Numbered from the stretch's first letter, positions 1 to 13,056 are shown. The stretch: 64,000 bases of DNA from Rhodovulum sp. MB263 (GCF_002073975.1 NZ_CP020384.1:2046001-2110000); one strand, 5' to 3'. A program made the numbers and translations. Notes: generated by a model not told the origin, from the letters alone.

Positions 1-109
1 CATCGCCCGGCGCCGTGAGATCGATGTGTCGGAGCGAAGCCCGCACTCCTGCGGCCATGCGAGGGCCACTGGCAGAGATGCGCCGCAACCGCGGACGGGC
101 CAGAGGCAT
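1..109 (-). CDS. possible 5' end of an unidentified gene running off the left edge
   Basis: Reading leftward from an ATG at 107-109, the frame stays open for 36 codons to the window edge (it begins MPLARPRLRR). The peptide is Arg/Ala rich and I do not recognise it. Only a weak ribosome-binding site lies upstream. The AT-rich stretch at about 163-213 could serve as a divergent promoter for this frame and for fpr. It may equally be a chance open frame in GC-rich DNA, so confidence is low. Confidence 0.25.
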   Translation of the reverse strand, partial: MPLARPRLRRISASGPRMAAGVRASLRHIDLTAPGD

Positions 110-475
110 GTCGGCAAAGGTCACCGAGAGAGACCGCGTGCACTGCAATCTGCCGGGTCTGATCTTTTCCTTGCCAGATTTTAATATTCTTCCAAATATC
201 AAAAGAACTAAAGGCGATTGCACCGGAGAATGTATCGCCGCCGGGAAGACATTCTGCCCTGGCCGCGCGGAAGACATGATGTCCCTATCGGTGATGCGGC
301 ATGGTTTCGCCCCGGACATTCCCGCTTGATTTGAGTCATGGTGGCGGCTACCGCAATTGGCGAAAACCTGGCCCGCCGGGTGATAACGGCATTGCGACCT
401 GCCTGAGGCCGCTATTGGGGTTTTCCCGCCCGAGAAGGACACCTAGAAGGAGGAACGGGGCATCTGCCCCGTCAC
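110..475. other. intergenic region upstream of fpr
   Basis: I see no convincing gene here. The notable part is an AT-rich island at about 163-213 (runs such as ttttaatattctt and aaatatcaaaag) in otherwise GC-rich DNA, as expected for promoter or regulator-binding DNA. The last 30 bases hold the strong Shine-Dalgarno GAAGGAGG (446-453), a GC hairpin (457-470) and a perfect 10-bp palindrome GTCACGTGAC (471-480) that runs into fpr. Confidence 0.5.
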
Positions 476-1300
476 GTGACACTGATGAACCAGCAGACTG
501 CCGTGACAGAGCCCGCCAAGAAAACCCTGCCCGATGCGCAGACCGTGACCGAGGTCCGCCACTATACCGACCGGTTGTTCTATTTTCGCACGTCGCGGCC
601 GCAATCGCTGCGGTTCCGTTCGGGCGAGTTCGTGATGATCGGGCTGCCCGGCGATAACGGCAAGCCGATCATGCGCGCCTATTCGATCGCCTCGCCCTCC
701 TGGGATGACGGGCTCGACTTCTATTCGATCAAGGTCCAGGACGGCCCGCTGACCTCGAAGCTGCAGCATATCCAGCCCGGCGACGAGATCATCCTGCGGC
801 CCAAGCCCGTCGGCACGCTAGTCCTGGACGCGCTCCTGCCCGGCAAGCGGCTGTGGTTCCTCGCGACCGGCACCGGCATCGCCCCCTTCGCCAGCCTGAT
901 GCGCGACCCCGATACCTATGAGCGGTATGACGAGGTCATCATGATGCATACCTGCCGCGAGGTGGCGGAACTGGAATTCGGGCGCCAGCTGGTCGAGAGC
1001 CTGCCCGAAGACCCGCTGATCGGGGAATTCGTCGGCAACAAGCTGAAATACTACCCCACGACCACCCGTGAGACCTCGAAATGGATGGGGCGGGTCACCG
1101 ACAACCTCGCCTCGGGCAAGGTCTTCGCCGATCTCGGCCTCGCGGGCACGCAGATGGATCCGGCCACCGACCGCGCCATGGTCTGCGGCTCGCTCGATTT
1201 CAACAAGGACGTGATGGCGATCATGGAAGGCTGGGGCCTCAATGAGGGCGCCAATTCCGAGCCTGCCGAATATGTGGTCGAGAAGGCCTTCGTCGGCTGA
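476..1300 (+). CDS. fpr: ferredoxin--NADP(+) reductase
   Basis: Cytosolic FAD flavoenzyme that moves electrons between NADP(H) and ferredoxin or flavodoxin; in Rhodobacter it is tied to oxidative-stress defence and redox balance. The protein (274 aa, normal for the bacterial subclass) has the FAD-binding barrel with RAYSIAS at about residue 65, the NADP-binding start GTGIAPF at about 130, and a C-terminus ending in VVEKAFVG as in the Rhodobacter capsulatus enzyme (recalled, not aligned). The GTG at 476 and the ATG at 485 are both possible starts. The good Shine-Dalgarno (446-453) lies 22 bases from the GTG with a hairpin between, so the start is uncertain by three codons. Confidence 0.95.
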   Translation: MTLMNQQTAVTEPAKKTLPDAQTVTEVRHYTDRLFYFRTSRPQSLRFRSGEFVMIGLPGDNGKPIMRAYSIASPSWDDGLDFYSIKVQDGPLTSKLQHIQPGDEIILRPKPVGTLVLDALLPGKRLWFLATGTGIAPFASLMRDPDTYERYDEVIMMHTCREVAELEFGRQLVESLPEDPLIGEFVGNKLKYYPTTTRETSKWMGRVTDNLASGKVFADLGLAGTQMDPATDRAMVCGSLDFNKDVMAIMEGWGLNEGANSEPAEYVVEKAFVG

Positions 1301-1396
1301 CATCCCGCCATCAGGCAGCTTCAGATGCGCCCTGTCCGGATCTCTCCCCGGGCGGGGCGTTTCTGTATCCGGGGCGACAGATCCGCGCAGCGAGAT

Positions 1397-1432
1397 AAAA
1401 AAACCGCCGCACTCCCGGGCAGGAGGCGGCGG
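1397..1432 (-). terminator. Rho-independent terminator of the leftward recG-side transcript
   Basis: On the minus strand a 7-bp stem (CCGCCGC at 1426-1432 read in reverse, pairing with 1404-1410) around a 15-base loop is followed directly by seven T residues (plus-strand A run 1397-1403). This is the canonical shape. It sits about 90 bases past the stop of the small ORF at 1522-1677 and so ends the ligA-recG-mini-protein transcript. It also separates that transcript from fpr on the other strand. Confidence 0.85.
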
Positions 1433-1521
1433 TCAGGAAGCGGTCCGGCGCACGGAAGAGGCAGACTTCGAAACGACCCGGGGACGGGTCCGGCACTGGA
1501 CAGCAGGCAGAGGGAACAGTC

Positions 1522-1677
1522 TCAGACGAGGCCCGGCAGATGCAGCCCCGCGATCAGCAGAACCATCAGTGCAGCAGCTCCCGCGGCGTCCTGCCAAAGC
1601 GTGGCGCGGCAGCGGTTCAGAACGGATCTCAGCTCGGTCAGCATGGGTTTGGGCTCCCGTTTGATCGGTGTTGCCAT
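1522..1677 (-). CDS. small single-pass membrane protein (51 aa), function unknown
   Basis: Leftward ORF starting MATPIKREPKPMLTEL and ending LHLPGLV, with a basic N-terminal half and a C-terminal hydrophobic segment (about residues 31-51: DAAGAAALMVLLIAGLHLPG). This looks like one membrane helix with the N-terminus inside. It lies 73 bases after recG on the same strand and directly before a strong terminator, so it is probably the last gene of that transcript. A second ATG (codon 12) could be the start. I do not recognise a family. Support is the clean membrane pattern, codon use and placement rather than homology. Confidence 0.55.
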   Translation of the reverse strand: MATPIKREPKPMLTELRSVLNRCRATLWQDAAGAAALMVLLIAGLHLPGLV

Positions 1678-1750
1678 TTTGTTCTCATTTTCAGGGGTGC
1701 CTGTAAAGAACTTTTTAGGAACATTTTGATTTGCCTTCCGAATCAGCTCG

Positions 1751-6030
<4,280 letters not shown>

Positions 6031-6747
6031 TCAGGCGCCGAGCGCGAAAGAGCCTGACATGGCCTGATCCGGCTCGGGGTCGCGCAGCACATAGCCCCGG
6101 CCCCAGACCGTCTCGATATAGGTTTCGCCGCCGGTGGCCTGGGCCAGCTTCTTGCGAAGCTTGCAGATGAAGACGTCGATTATCTTCAGCTCGGGCTCGT
6201 CCATGCCGCCATAGAGATGGTTCAGGAACATCTCCTTGGTGAGGGTCGTCCCCTTCCGGAGCGAGAGCAGTTCGAGCATCTGGTATTCCTTGCCGGTCAG
6301 ATGCACCGGCTTGCCCTCGACCTCGACCGTCTTGGCGTCGAGATTGACCTCGATCTTGCCGGTGCTGATCACCGACTGGGAATGGCCCTTCGAGCGGCGG
6401 ATGATGGCATGGATGCGCGCCACCAGCTCTTCGCGATGGAACGGCTTGGTCATGTAGTCATCGGCGCCGAAGCCGAAGCCCTTGATCTTGTTCTCGGTAT
6501 CGGCGGCCCCCGACAGAATGAGGATCGGAGTGTCGATTCTCGCCAGCCGCAGCTGGCGCAGGACCTCGTGGCCGTTCATGTCGGGCAGATTGAGGTCAAG
6601 AAGAATCAAATCGTAGTCATAGAGCTTTGCGAGATCTATGCCCTCCTCCCCAAGGTCCGTGGTATAGACGTTGAGGTTGGCATGGGTCAGCATAAGCTCG
6701 ATGCTCTTCGCTGTGGACGGATCATCTTCCACCAACAGAACGCGCAT
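6031..6747 (-). CDS. ctrA: cell-cycle response regulator CtrA
   Basis: Essential or global OmpR-type response regulator of alphaproteobacteria; in Rhodobacterales it mainly drives flagellar and gene-transfer-agent genes. The receiver domain starts MRVLLVEDD and carries the phospho-acceptor Asp51 (LILLDLNLP), with a winged-helix DNA-binding domain from about 125 to 230 ([24 protein letters not shown]). I chose the ATG at 6745-6747 over an upstream frame because it gives the standard 238-aa protein and has ACGGAGACC as ribosome-binding site. sciP lies just upstream on the same strand. A TTAACCAT CtrA-type half-site (6797-6804) lies in the promoter region and suggests autoregulation. Confidence 0.97.
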   Translation of the reverse strand: MRVLLVEDDPSTAKSIELMLTHANLNVYTTDLGEEGIDLAKLYDYDLILLDLNLPDMNGHEVLRQLRLARIDTPILILSGAADTENKIKGFGFGADDYMTKPFHREELVARIHAIIRRSKGHSQSVISTGKIEVNLDAKTVEVEGKPVHLTGKEYQMLELLSLRKGTTLTKEMFLNHLYGGMDEPELKIIDVFICKLRKKLAQATGGETYIETVWGRGYVLRDPEPDQAMSGSFALGA

Positions 6748-6796
6748 GGCTAGGTCTCCGTTAAGTACCGTGGACTTTGTCGAAACCTGACGAACA

Positions 6797-6804
6797 ATGG
6801 TTAA
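6797..6804 (-). promoter_or_regulatory. candidate CtrA half-site upstream of ctrA
   Basis: The minus strand reads TTAACCAT, the 8-base CtrA half-site form known in alphaproteobacteria, 50 bases upstream of the ctrA start. A second TTAA follows at 6817-6820 at 12-base spacing, not the classic 7. A GACTC (GANTC, the CcrM methylation motif) lies at 6866-6870. Binding is inferred from the motif only. Confidence 0.45.
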
Positions 6805-6877
6805 TTGCACGTTACCTTAATATTTACCCTAGCATTTGCAATTTATGGTTGTCCATACGCAATCTGACTCATCCACT

Positions 6878-7162
6878 TCACGGCTCGGTTCGACGTGTGG
6901 ATTTCAGCGATGTGACCTTCAGTCCGGCGATGCCGTGATCGCGCACCGCCTTCTTCCAACTACCGAATTCTTCACAAGAAAGTTTATAGCGGTCAAGCGC
7001 TTCCTCCTCGGAAATGAGCCCTGCGGCAACCGCCTTGACGACGGCCGCCTTGCGGCTGGCCACCCAGCGCCGCGTATCAACCGGAGGAAGATCGGCCCGG
7101 CTCATCGTGCTGCCGTCGGGCAGGTTAACGGTGCGCGGTCCATCGATGCGTTTCAGGAACAT
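6878..7162 (-). CDS. sciP: CtrA inhibitor SciP (DUF1153 family)
   Basis: 94-aa DUF1153 protein. In Caulobacter, SciP binds CtrA at its promoters and blocks transcription, so it tunes CtrA output in the cell cycle. Visible hallmarks: the conserved N-terminal segment (NLPDGSTMSRADLPP), the RRWVASRKAAVVKAV helix, and a helix-turn-helix-like segment (GLISEEEALDRYKLS ... FGSWKKAV). It sits 130 bp upstream of ctrA on the same strand, so regulator and antagonist may be cotranscribed or separately tuned from the intervening promoter region. Confidence 0.9.
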   Translation of the reverse strand: MFLKRIDGPRTVNLPDGSTMSRADLPPVDTRRWVASRKAAVVKAVAAGLISEEEALDRYKLSCEEFGSWKKAVRDHGIAGLKVTSLKSTRRTEP

Positions 7163-7232
7163 GCCTACTTATCCCTTGCAAATCCGGCGTGAGGGTGGCG
7201 TTTTCCTGCTTAAAGGAGGGTGAAGGCGGGAC

Positions 7233-7260
7233 TTGAGAGTATCTCGCATTTTCCTATATT
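7233..7260 (+). promoter_or_regulatory. predicted sigma-70-type promoter of mnmA
   Basis: TTGAGA (7233-7238), a 16-base spacer, and TATATT (7255-7260) lie 30 bases before the mnmA ATG. This is the best -35/-10 match in the divergent sciP/mnmA gap and predicts a short leader of about 25 bases. Prediction by pattern only. Confidence 0.5.
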
Positions 7261-7290
7261 GTCCGAGACTTGTTCCCTGGAGTTCCCAAG

Positions 7291-8448
7291 ATGCCTCTCG
7301 ACGGCGCCGCGCGCCCTCTGAACTCGCTGGGCTTTGCGAAGCCCGAATCCGAAACCCGCGTCCTCGTTGCCATGTCAGGCGGGGTCGACAGTTCGGTCGT
7401 GGCCGCGCTGCTGGCCGAGCAGGGCTATGACGTCGTGGGAATCACCTTGCAGCTTTACGACCACGGCGCGGCGCTGGCCAAGAAGGGCGCCTGCTGCGCC
7501 GGCCGCGACATCCATGACGCGCGGCGCGTGGCCGAAAGCGTGGGCTTCCCGCATTACGTGCTCGACTACGAGAACGTGTTCCGCGACGCGGTGATCGAGG
7601 AATTCGCCGACAGCTATCTTGCCGGCGCGACCCCGGTGCCCTGCATCCGCTGCAACGAGCGCGTGAAGTTCCGCGACCTTCTGGCGACGGCCAGGGATCT
7701 CGAGGCCGACTGCATGGCAACGGGCCATTACATCCAGCGCAAGATCGGGCCGAACGGACCCGAACTTCATTGCGCGGCCGATCCGGCGCGCGATCAGTCC
7801 TATTTCCTGTTCTCGACCACGCCCGACCAGCTGGACTATCTGCGCTTCCCGCTGGGGCATCTGCCCAACAAGGATGCGACCCGGGCGCTCGCGGCGAAAT
7901 ACGGCCTTCCGGTGGCCGACAAGCCCGACAGCCAGGACATCTGCTTCGTGCCCGAGGGCAATTACGCCTCGGTGATCGAGAAGCTGCGCCCGGGCGCGGC
8001 CGAGCCGGGCGACATCGTCCATGTCGATGGCAGGGTGCTGGGCAGCCATCGCGGCGTGATCCATTACACGATCGGCCAGCGCCGGGGGCTTGGCATCGGT
8101 GGTCTCGACGAGCCGCTATATGTCGTGCGGCTCGATGTCGACGCCCGCCAGGTGGTGGTGGGGCCGAAGGAAATGCTTGCCACCCGGATCGTCCCGGTGC
8201 GAGAGATCAACTGGCTGGGCGACCGGCCGCTGAACGCAGAGCCCGAATGGGAGGTGTCGGTCAAGGTCCGTTCGACCCGCCCGCCCCGCAGTGCGATCCT
8301 GCGCCCGCTTTCGGACACCGAGGCCGAGGTCGAGCTGCTGACACCGGAAGAAGGGGTCAGCCCCGGCCAGGCCTGCGTTCTGTATGAAACCGGCAACAGT
8401 CGGGTATTGGGCGGCGGCTGGATCTGGCGCGGTCACAATCGGGGTTGA
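7291..8448 (+). CDS. mnmA: tRNA-specific 2-thiouridylase MnmA
   Basis: Thiolates U34 of tRNA-Lys, -Glu and -Gln in the cytosol, using ATP and sulfur relayed by TusE or related carriers. The PP-loop is SGGVDSS near residue 37. The catalytic cysteine pair is seen in [12 protein letters not shown] (nucleophile) and SQDICFVP (about residue 208). Length 385 aa, slightly above the usual ~365 because of a short N-terminal extension. I chose the ATG at 7291 because GGAG lies 9 bases upstream; the TTG at 7270 in the same frame has no such site. Confidence 0.95.
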   Translation: MPLDGAARPLNSLGFAKPESETRVLVAMSGGVDSSVVAALLAEQGYDVVGITLQLYDHGAALAKKGACCAGRDIHDARRVAESVGFPHYVLDYENVFRDAVIEEFADSYLAGATPVPCIRCNERVKFRDLLATARDLEADCMATGHYIQRKIGPNGPELHCAADPARDQSYFLFSTTPDQLDYLRFPLGHLPNKDATRALAAKYGLPVADKPDSQDICFVPEGNYASVIEKLRPGAAEPGDIVHVDGRVLGSHRGVIHYTIGQRRGLGIGGLDEPLYVVRLDVDARQVVVGPKEMLATRIVPVREINWLGDRPLNAEPEWEVSVKVRSTRPPRSAILRPLSDTEAEVELLTPEEGVSPGQACVLYETGNSRVLGGGWIWRGHNRG

Positions 8449-8503
8449 GGCGCCATGCGCGACATGCATCCTGCCCCGGTCAGATAGAATGGAGGATACA
8501 CGG

Positions 8504-8980
8504 ATGCGCTCTTGGCTTGCCCCTGCTCTTGTCGGGGCTCTTCTGGCCCCGCCCCTCTGGGCCGACGCGAGCCGCGACGAGAGGCTCGAGGCGGCGCATG
8601 ACTATGTCCATCGCGCCGTGTCCGACATGGATCTCGAGGAGATCGTGCGCTCGATGTGGCGCCCGACCGTCGCCAGTATCGAGGCCTCGGGCAACCGGCT
8701 CACGACATCGCAGCTCCGCCGGATAGAAACCCTGTATTACGATATATATACGGATCGCCTGCGTGCGCTGATGCTGGAGCAGGATGAATTGATGGCCGAC
8801 CTGATGACACTGGACGAAATCGAGGCCCTGCGCGATTTCTATGCCACGCCCGAGGGGCGTTCGGTCATGCAGAAACTGCCGAAAATCCTGAACGCGCAGC
8901 AGCCGCAGATCATCGAGCTGGTGAAAAGCACGATGCCCGAGGTCCTTTCGCAGATGCAGGGAATCATCGAAAAGCCCTGA
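8504..8980 (+). CDS. secreted DUF2059 family protein
   Basis: 158-aa protein with an N-terminal signal peptide (MRSWLAPALVGALLAPPLWA, cut before DASRDE) and a DUF2059-type C-terminal half. That half has the typical LMTLDEIEALRDFYATPEG and a GRSVMQKLPKI helix region (about residues 100-130). The family is periplasmic and has no established function. The start is fixed by a clear GGAGG (8491-8495), 8 bases before the ATG. It ends 8 bp from the convergent stop of lpxB, so the two transcripts must overlap or share a terminator. Confidence 0.85.
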   Translation: MRSWLAPALVGALLAPPLWADASRDERLEAAHDYVHRAVSDMDLEEIVRSMWRPTVASIEASGNRLTTSQLRRIETLYYDIYTDRLRALMLEQDELMADLMTLDEIEALRDFYATPEGRSVMQKLPKILNAQQPQIIELVKSTMPEVLSQMQGIIEKP

Positions 8981-8988
8981 CGAGGCCG

Positions 8989-10188
8989 TCAGGGGGTGCC
9001 GCGCGGCTCTCGGCGGTCGCTGTCGATCCCGTCCATGACCGCGCGCGCCGCCCGCAGCCCCGGCTTCTCGCCGCCCTGACCCAGACGCTTCATCGTCAGC
9101 CGCATCGCCTCGAGCTGGGGCGCCCGGTAGGCCGGATCTTCCAGAAGAAGGCAAAGTGCGGCGGTGATCGGACCGGGCTGGCAATCGGCACCGAGGAATT
9201 CGGGCACGGCTAGGGTCTCGCTGACGATATTCACGAGGGTCACGGTCGGCAGCCGCAGCATCCGGCCGATGATCTGGCGGCTGAGCCAGTTCATGTCATA
9301 GGCGATGACCATGGGCGTATCGGTGGCCGCCAGCTCCAGCGAGACCGTGCCCGACGCCGCCAGCGCGAGATCGGCCGCGGCAAAGGCCGCCCGCTTGTCC
9401 CTGGCCGCGCCCGCCGGATCGGCGCGCGGGTCGATCACCAGCGGCGTGCCGGGCCAGCCGGCGCTCTGCCCGGCCACCAGCTCCGCAACGCCCGGCGCGG
9501 CGGGCAGTACGATCCGCAGCTCGGGATGCTGGGCCAGCACCGTCTGCAGCGCCTGCCCGAAAACCGGGGCCAGGCGCGCGACCTCGCCCCGGCGCGAGCC
9601 CGGCAGCACCAGACAAAGCGGGGCCTCGGGGTCAATGCCGTGGCGGGCGCGAAAGGCAAGCGCGTCTTCGGGTGTCGCGCGCGGCGCGGCCACGACCGGA
9701 TGGCCGACGAAATCGCAGCGCAGCCCCGCAGCCTCCATATAAGGCGGCTCGAACGGGAACAACGCCAGCACCTGGTCGATCACCCCGGCCATGCGCCCGG
9801 CGCGCCCCGGACGCCAGGCCCAAACCGTCGGCGCGACGTAATGCACGGTCCGCACATGATGGCTTTGCGCCTTCACCCGGCGCGCCACGCGCAGGCAGAA
9901 ATCGGGGCTGTCGATGGTAATCAGCGCATCGGGCGAGAGCCGCACCACCTCGGCCGCGCATTGGTTGATCCGGCGCATCAGCGCCGAATAGCGCGGCAGC
10001 ACCTCGGCAATGCCCATCACCGAAAGCTCGTCCATCGGAAACAGGCTTTCCAGCCCCTCGGCCGCCATCTGCGGCCCGCCGACGCCGAAGAAGGCGACCT
10101 TTGGATCGAGCTGGCGCAGCCCCGCCATCAGCGCCGCCCCGAGCGCATCGCCCGAAGCCTCGCCCGCGATCAGGAAAATCCGGGTCAC
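8989..10188 (-). CDS. lpxB: lipid-A-disaccharide synthase LpxB
   Basis: GT19 glycosyltransferase that joins UDP-2,3-diacylglucosamine and lipid X to form the lipid A disaccharide at the inner membrane. Starts VTRIFLIAGEASGDALGA, the hallmark N-terminus; further family segments are GVGGPQMAAEG, the VAPTVWAWRPGRA segment and LPGSRRGEV. The GTG start (10186-10188) overlaps the lpxI stop by 4 bp, and 399 aa matches the family. Last gene of the leftward envelope operon and the user of the lipid X made by LpxI. Confidence 0.96.
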   Translation of the reverse strand: MTRIFLIAGEASGDALGAALMAGLRQLDPKVAFFGVGGPQMAAEGLESLFPMDELSVMGIAEVLPRYSALMRRINQCAAEVVRLSPDALITIDSPDFCLRVARRVKAQSHHVRTVHYVAPTVWAWRPGRAGRMAGVIDQVLALFPFEPPYMEAAGLRCDFVGHPVVAAPRATPEDALAFRARHGIDPEAPLCLVLPGSRRGEVARLAPVFGQALQTVLAQHPELRIVLPAAPGVAELVAGQSAGWPGTPLVIDPRADPAGAARDKRAAFAAADLALAASGTVSLELAATDTPMVIAYDMNWLSRQIIGRMLRLPTVTLVNIVSETLAVPEFLGADCQPGPITAALCLLLEDPAYRAPQLEAMRLTMKRLGQGGEKPGLRAARAVMDGIDSDRREPRGTP

Positions 10189-11021
10189 GGCTCGCGGATC
10201 CAGAGGAACAGCCCCAGCGCATCGGCCCGGGCAAGCGTCTCGTCCGGCTCGAGCACAAGCACGCCCCCGGCCTCGACCGCGATCCCCGCAAGCCCGGCGC
10301 GATGCGCCGCCTCGAGCGTGGCGGGGCCGATGGAAGGCAGATCGATGCGACGTTCCTGCCCGGGCTTCGGCGCCTTGCACAGAACGCCCTTCGCGCCCTT
10401 GGGGTCGGGGCGGCAGGCGCCCGCGACATCCGCGACCCAGGCCAGCATCGCATCGGTGCCGGGCAGGGTCTCGACCGCGAGGCAAAGCCCCTGCGCCACC
10501 ACCGCGCCCTGCCCCAGATCGGAGCCGCCAAGCGCCGCCACGATAGCGGCCGCGCGCGCAGCATCGCGCCGGTCGGCCTCGGAGGGCTGGGCCGCGGTCG
10601 GGATACCGGGCGGCGGCAGCAGCCCGGGCGCCACCTCATCGGCGCCGACGACCTCGAAGCCGTCCTCCTCGAACAGAGCGATCACCGCGCGCAGCGCGCC
10701 ATCGTCGCCCTGGGCCAGCAGCGGCAGGATGCGGGGCAGCATCTGCGCGGTGCGCGGATCGATCCGTTCGGGCTCGAGCCGGGGCCGGTGCACCGTCCCG
10801 GCCAGCACCACCCGGCGCATGCCGCGCTCGTGCAGCAGATCGAACAGCAGCGCCAGTCGCTCCAGCGCGAAGGTCTCGACCGGCCAGTGCCCGGCTTCGG
10901 CCATCTCGTAGCCCTCGACCTGGGCGATCAGGAAGGGCGTGCCCGCGGCTTCCATGGCGCGGGCGAGATGGGCGGGCAGCGCGCCGCTTCCGGCGATCAG
11001 GGCAGTCGGAATGCCGGTCAT
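10185..11021 (-). CDS. lpxI: UDP-2,3-diacylglucosamine pyrophosphatase LpxI
   Basis: DUF1009-family enzyme that hydrolyses UDP-2,3-diacylglucosamine to lipid X. It replaces LpxH in alphaproteobacteria. 278 aa; starts MTGIPTALIAGSGALPAHL and contains the RRVVLAGTVHRPRL and VVAQGLCLAVETLPGTDAML segments typical of the family. Its ATG overlaps the lpxA stop by 4 bp and its stop overlaps lpxB by 4 bp, so lpxA-lpxI-lpxB are tightly coupled and carry successive steps of lipid A synthesis. Confidence 0.95.
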   Translation of the reverse strand: MTGIPTALIAGSGALPAHLARAMEAAGTPFLIAQVEGYEMAEAGHWPVETFALERLALLFDLLHERGMRRVVLAGTVHRPRLEPERIDPRTAQMLPRILPLLAQGDDGALRAVIALFEEDGFEVVGADEVAPGLLPPPGIPTAAQPSEADRRDAARAAAIVAALGGSDLGQGAVVAQGLCLAVETLPGTDAMLAWVADVAGACRPDPKGAKGVLCKAPKPGQERRIDLPSIGPATLEAAHRAGLAGIAVEAGGVLVLEPDETLARADALGLFLWIREP

Positions 11022-11818
11022 GGCTTCGGCGTCAGGAAAGAGCGGTCGGTCTCGGCCAGCACGAAATCGACCATCTGCCGCACATGATCGCTGTCGGTCG
11101 CAGCGGCAAGCCGCTCGGCCCGGTCATGGAAGGTGCCATCGCCGGTCGCGAGCTCCTGGAAGGCCGCGCGCAGCGCCGAGATCTCCTCGCGCGAGACGCC
11201 GCGGCGCTTGAGACCGATCAGGTTCAGCCCGTCCAGCACGCCACGCGGTCCCTGGACCAGACCGAAGGGGATCACGTCATTGGTGACCATGGTCACCGCG
11301 CCGATGATGGCGCCCTCGCCCACGCGCACCCATTGGTGGATGCCCGACAGCCCGCCGATCACGACATTGTCGCCGATGATGCAATGCCCGGCCAAAGCCG
11401 CGTGATTGGCCATGATGACGCCATTGCCGACCTGGACGTCATGACCGACATGGCTGCCGGTCATGAACAGGCAGTCATCGCCGACCCGGGTGATGCCGCC
11501 CCCGCCCTCGGTGCCGGTATTCATCGTCACCGCCTCGCGGATGCGGTTGCGCCTGCCGACGATCAGCCGGGTCTTCTCGCCGCGGAATTTGAGATCTTGC
11601 GGGATGTCGCCGATATTGGCGAAGGGAAAGATCTCCGTCCCCTCGCCGATTTCGGTCAGTCCGGTCACGATGGCATGGCTTTTCACCACCACGCCGGGGC
11701 CGAGACGCACCTCGGGCCCGATCACCGAGAACGGGCCGATGACGGCCCCGGGGCCGATCTCGGCCCCCGCCTCGACGATGGCCGAAGGGTGGATCGTCGC
11801 ACTGGGGTCGATCGCCAT
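11018..11818 (-). CDS. lpxA: acyl-ACP--UDP-N-acetylglucosamine O-acyltransferase LpxA
   Basis: First committed enzyme of lipid A synthesis, a soluble trimer. The left-handed beta-helix hexapeptide repeats are obvious (IHPSAIVEAGAEIGPGAVIG, VIGPEVRLGPGVVV). The catalytic His is in GSHVGHDVQVGNG (about residue 120). 266 aa from the ATG at 11816-11818; the longer upstream frame is only an artefact running into fabZ. The fabZ stop is 5 bases upstream, as in most Gram-negative genomes. Confidence 0.96.
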   Translation of the reverse strand: MAIDPSATIHPSAIVEAGAEIGPGAVIGPFSVIGPEVRLGPGVVVKSHAIVTGLTEIGEGTEIFPFANIGDIPQDLKFRGEKTRLIVGRRNRIREAVTMNTGTEGGGGITRVGDDCLFMTGSHVGHDVQVGNGVIMANHAALAGHCIIGDNVVIGGLSGIHQWVRVGEGAIIGAVTMVTNDVIPFGLVQGPRGVLDGLNLIGLKRRGVSREEISALRAAFQELATGDGTFHDRAERLAAATDSDHVRQMVDFVLAETDRSFLTPKP

Positions 11819-11823
11819 GCGGA

Positions 11824-12294
11824 TTACTCCGGGTTGATATCCATCATCGCAGTGAATTCGGCCTCGGCCGCGATCTCGCCGCCGACCTTGGCCACACCTT
11901 CGAATTTCCAGATCTTGACCTTCTTCGAGCCGCCGCGCTTGACCGTCACATGCAGCTCGAGCACATCGCCGGGAACGACCATCCGGCGGAACTTGCACTT
12001 GTCCATTCCCATGAAATAGACCAGCAGGTCGTCATCGGCCAGATCCACCGACTTGCCGACCAGCACACCGCCGGTCTGCCCCATGGCCTCGACGATCAGC
12101 ACGCCCGGCATGATCGGTTTCGAGGGGAAATGTCCCTTGAAATGCGGCTCGTTGATCGAGACGTTCTTGAGGCCCACGGCGCTTTTGCCGGGGATGATAT
12201 CCGTGACCCGGTCGATCATGAGAAACGGGTAACGGTGCGGAAGGATCTTCTGGATTTCGTCGATATCAGCCTCAAGGGCCTGGGCGTCGGACAT
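11824..12294 (-). CDS. fabZ: 3-hydroxyacyl-ACP dehydratase FabZ
   Basis: Hot-dog-fold dehydratase of fatty acid elongation. It competes with LpxA for hydroxymyristoyl-ACP, so clustering with lpxA is meaningful. Active-site residues are visible in [13 protein letters not shown] (His) and [14 protein letters not shown] (Glu). I chose the start [10 protein letters not shown] (ATG 12292-12294), with AAGGAGACA just upstream, giving 156 aa; the upstream Met at 12336 would add 14 residues without homology. Confidence 0.96.
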   Translation of the reverse strand: MSDAQALEADIDEIQKILPHRYPFLMIDRVTDIIPGKSAVGLKNVSINEPHFKGHFPSKPIMPGVLIVEAMGQTGGVLVGKSVDLADDDLLVYFMGMDKCKFRRMVVPGDVLELHVTVKRGGSKKVKIWKFEGVAKVGGEIAAEAEFTAMMDINPE

Positions 12295-12383
12295 CGGACA
12301 TGTCTCCTTGCGAGGAAGCGACTGCAAACTGATCACGCGGTAGAGAGCGCAGTAACAACTCCCCCGGCCCGAGACAAGCCGGG

Positions 12384-13052
12384 CTAATCCCCGCTTTCTG
12401 TCGCGCCTGACTGCGGCGCCGGTGCCGGCGCGTCTGGCGACAGCTCTCCGCCAGCCTCCGGTGCGGGATCCGATGGCGAGGTGCCGTCCGCATCCGGCGC
12501 ATGCCCCTCATCGGGGGTGAAAACGACACGCTCGTCCAGAAGCTCGATCGCCTCATCGGTGATGTCGACCTGACCGGCCGACAGGATCACCGCGTCGCGC
12601 GCCAGTACGGCGACCGCGCCGCGCTCGCGTACGATCTCGGCCAGGGCCGGCAGCGCCTTCCGGAAGAACGCCTGCCGCTCTTCCTCGCGCCGCTGGGTCA
12701 GCTCGCGGGCCTTGCGGTCCTGGGTCGCGCGAATGGTCTCGACCTTCTGGTCGAAGGCCGCAGCCAGCGGCCGGAACTGCTCGGGCGGCAGATTGGCGCG
12801 CCGCTCGGTCAGTGCGCGTTCCTCGGCGACGAGTTCGGCCTCGATCCGGCGGTTCTCGGCGGCAAGCGCTGCGGTCGCGGCCTGAAGCTCCTCCTCGACG
12901 GCCTGCCCGGCCTTGCTGTCCTCGAACACCCGGTCCTGATCGAGCGTCAGGATCGGGCTGAGGAAGACCGGGCGATCCTCCTGCGCGAAGGCGCCGGAAG
13001 CGGCAAGGCCGAGCAGTGCGGCCAGCACATTCGCCGCGAGACAGCCGCGCAT
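12384..13052 (-). CDS. OmpH/Skp family periplasmic chaperone
   Basis: 222-aa Skp-like protein that would escort unfolded outer-membrane proteins to BamA. Signal peptide at residues 1-23 (cut after GAFA, before QEDRP), then a long charged helical region (about 45-150, alternating E/R/A/Q with [19 protein letters not shown]) that forms the tentacle-type coiled coil. It is followed by an unusual acidic, Pro-rich tail of about 45 residues ([20 protein letters not shown]) absent from E. coli Skp. It lies 4 bp downstream of bamA on the same strand, the normal partner order. Confidence 0.9.
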   Translation of the reverse strand: MRGCLAANVLAALLGLAASGAFAQEDRPVFLSPILTLDQDRVFEDSKAGQAVEEELQAATAALAAENRRIEAELVAEERALTERRANLPPEQFRPLAAAFDQKVETIRATQDRKARELTQRREEERQAFFRKALPALAEIVRERGAVAVLARDAVILSAGQVDITDEAIELLDERVVFTPDEGHAPDADGTSPSDPAPEAGGELSPDAPAPAPQSGATESGD

Positions 13053-13056
13053 CGGA

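Noticed and set aside
6801-6820. Full CtrA box TTAA-N7-TTAA upstream of ctrA
   Set aside because: The two TTAA elements are 12 bases apart, not 7; only the TTAACCAT half-site is retained.
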